Source of the DNA: Amycolatopsis sulphurea
Lineage (GTDB): Bacteria > Actinomycetota > Actinomycetes > Mycobacteriales > Pseudonocardiaceae
Length of the DNA stretch: 64,000 nt
NCBI RefSeq assembly: GCF_002564045.1
Contig: NZ_PDJK01000002.1
Coordinates: forward strand, 3,038,001-3,102,000
Direction: 5' to 3'
Positions within the stretch are counted from its first letter, which is position 1. Every line of letters begins with the position of its first letter. Position numbers and translations under genes: made by a program. The notes beneath the pieces were generated by a model. It made no database searches and was not told where the DNA came from. It saw only the letters and a program-made list of their open reading frames with translations. This document shows positions 63,754 to 64,000 of this stretch, piece by piece.

Positions 63754-64000
63754 CTCCGACCCGAACACACCGCAGGCAGGTCCGACCTCGTCGGCCAAGA
63801 TCGTGGTCGCGGGTGGGTTCGGTTCGGGAAAGACGACTTTGGTCGGGGCGATCTCCGAGATCGATCCGCTGACCACCGAGGCCTTGATGACCGAGGCGAG
63901 TGTCGGGTACGACGACATCACGGCCACGCCCCAGAAGACGACCACCACGGTCGCGATGGACTTCGGCCGGCTCTCGCTCGACTCGGACCTGGTGCTGTAC
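63734..64000 (+). CDS. conservon Ras-like GTPase (conservon D), truncated by the window edge
   Basis: GTG at 63734 opens a frame running to the last base. The first 89 residues show the P-loop VVAGGFGSGKTTLVGAISEIDPL and the switch-like TTTTVAMDFGR, typical of the ATP/GTP-binding protein that ends a conservon. It overlaps the DUF742 gene by 20 bp. The C-terminal part lies outside the window. Confidence 0.9.
   Translation, partial: MGFGEFDSDPNTPQAGPTSSAKIVVAGGFGSGKTTLVGAISEIDPLTTEALMTEASVGYDDITATPQKTTTTVAMDFGRLSLDSDLVLY

Overview
This window is chromosomal DNA from a high-GC actinobacterium, most probably a Pseudonocardiaceae member close to Amycolatopsis. The base composition, frequent GTG starts, DasR, conservon, SARP and AIM24 families all fit. 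The gene order also resembles the Mycobacterium tuberculosis block that runs from thiE through thiO, thiS, thiG, thiD, thiC, def, a DUF3263 protein, a LytR_C protein, a CDC48-like ATPase, pssA, psd, moeA and groEL2. I see no insertion sequence, prophage, CRISPR array, tRNA or rRNA. Species identity is inference.

Layout. 0-10 kb: an OmpA-like/membrane protein pair, an SGNH hydrolase, a DUF3159 protein, a DasR-type GlcNAc locus (sugar kinase and SIS gene divergent from dasR, with a dre operator between them), a 14-helix MFS pump, a minisatellite and a threonine dehydratase-like enzyme. 10-21 kb: thiamin biosynthesis (thiE; riboswitch-thiO-thiS-thiG; two thiD copies; riboswitch-thiC), interrupted by an oxidoreductase, a DUF1772 protein, a decayed NmrA-like gene and AraC and MarR regulators. 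21-31 kb: secreted GH15 glucoamylase, peptide deformylase, the DUF3263/LytR_C pair, the CDC48-like ATPase, phosphatidylserine synthase and decarboxylase, a GlsB protein and MoeA. 31-37 kb: AIM24, cold-shock protein, a membrane Ser/Thr kinase, and groEL behind two tandem CIRCE operators, followed by a hairpin- and repeat-rich gene-free stretch. 37-46 kb: PspC, an exported cyclohexadienyl dehydratase-like protein, MenC, a SARP/NB-ARC/TPR regulator, a second gene-free repeat region, DUF4253 and an XPB-type helicase. 46-64 kb: two copies of one arrangement, in which a NitT/TauT-type substrate-binding lipoprotein is divergent from a giant nitrate/sulfonate-sensing (NIT) histidine kinase. One copy is an orphan pair. 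The other has its ABC transporter on one side and a full conservon (roadblock, DUF742, GTPase) on the other. Between them lie cutC, a benzoylformate decarboxylase-like gene and an acyl-CoA dehydrogenase.

Two things stand out. First, a dispersed repeat family made of two 17-bp palindromes flanking a 13-bp palindrome occurs at seven loci plus one remnant. It sits mostly right behind stop codons, and three copies carry an extra conserved spacer of about 48 bp. Second, the duplicated binding-protein/NIT-kinase pair shares sequence in both the binding proteins and the kinases, including short motifs in the disordered kinase tails. This suggests a transport-coupled sensing system feeding a GTPase conservon.

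All calls come from reading the sequence and its translations; no database search was run.
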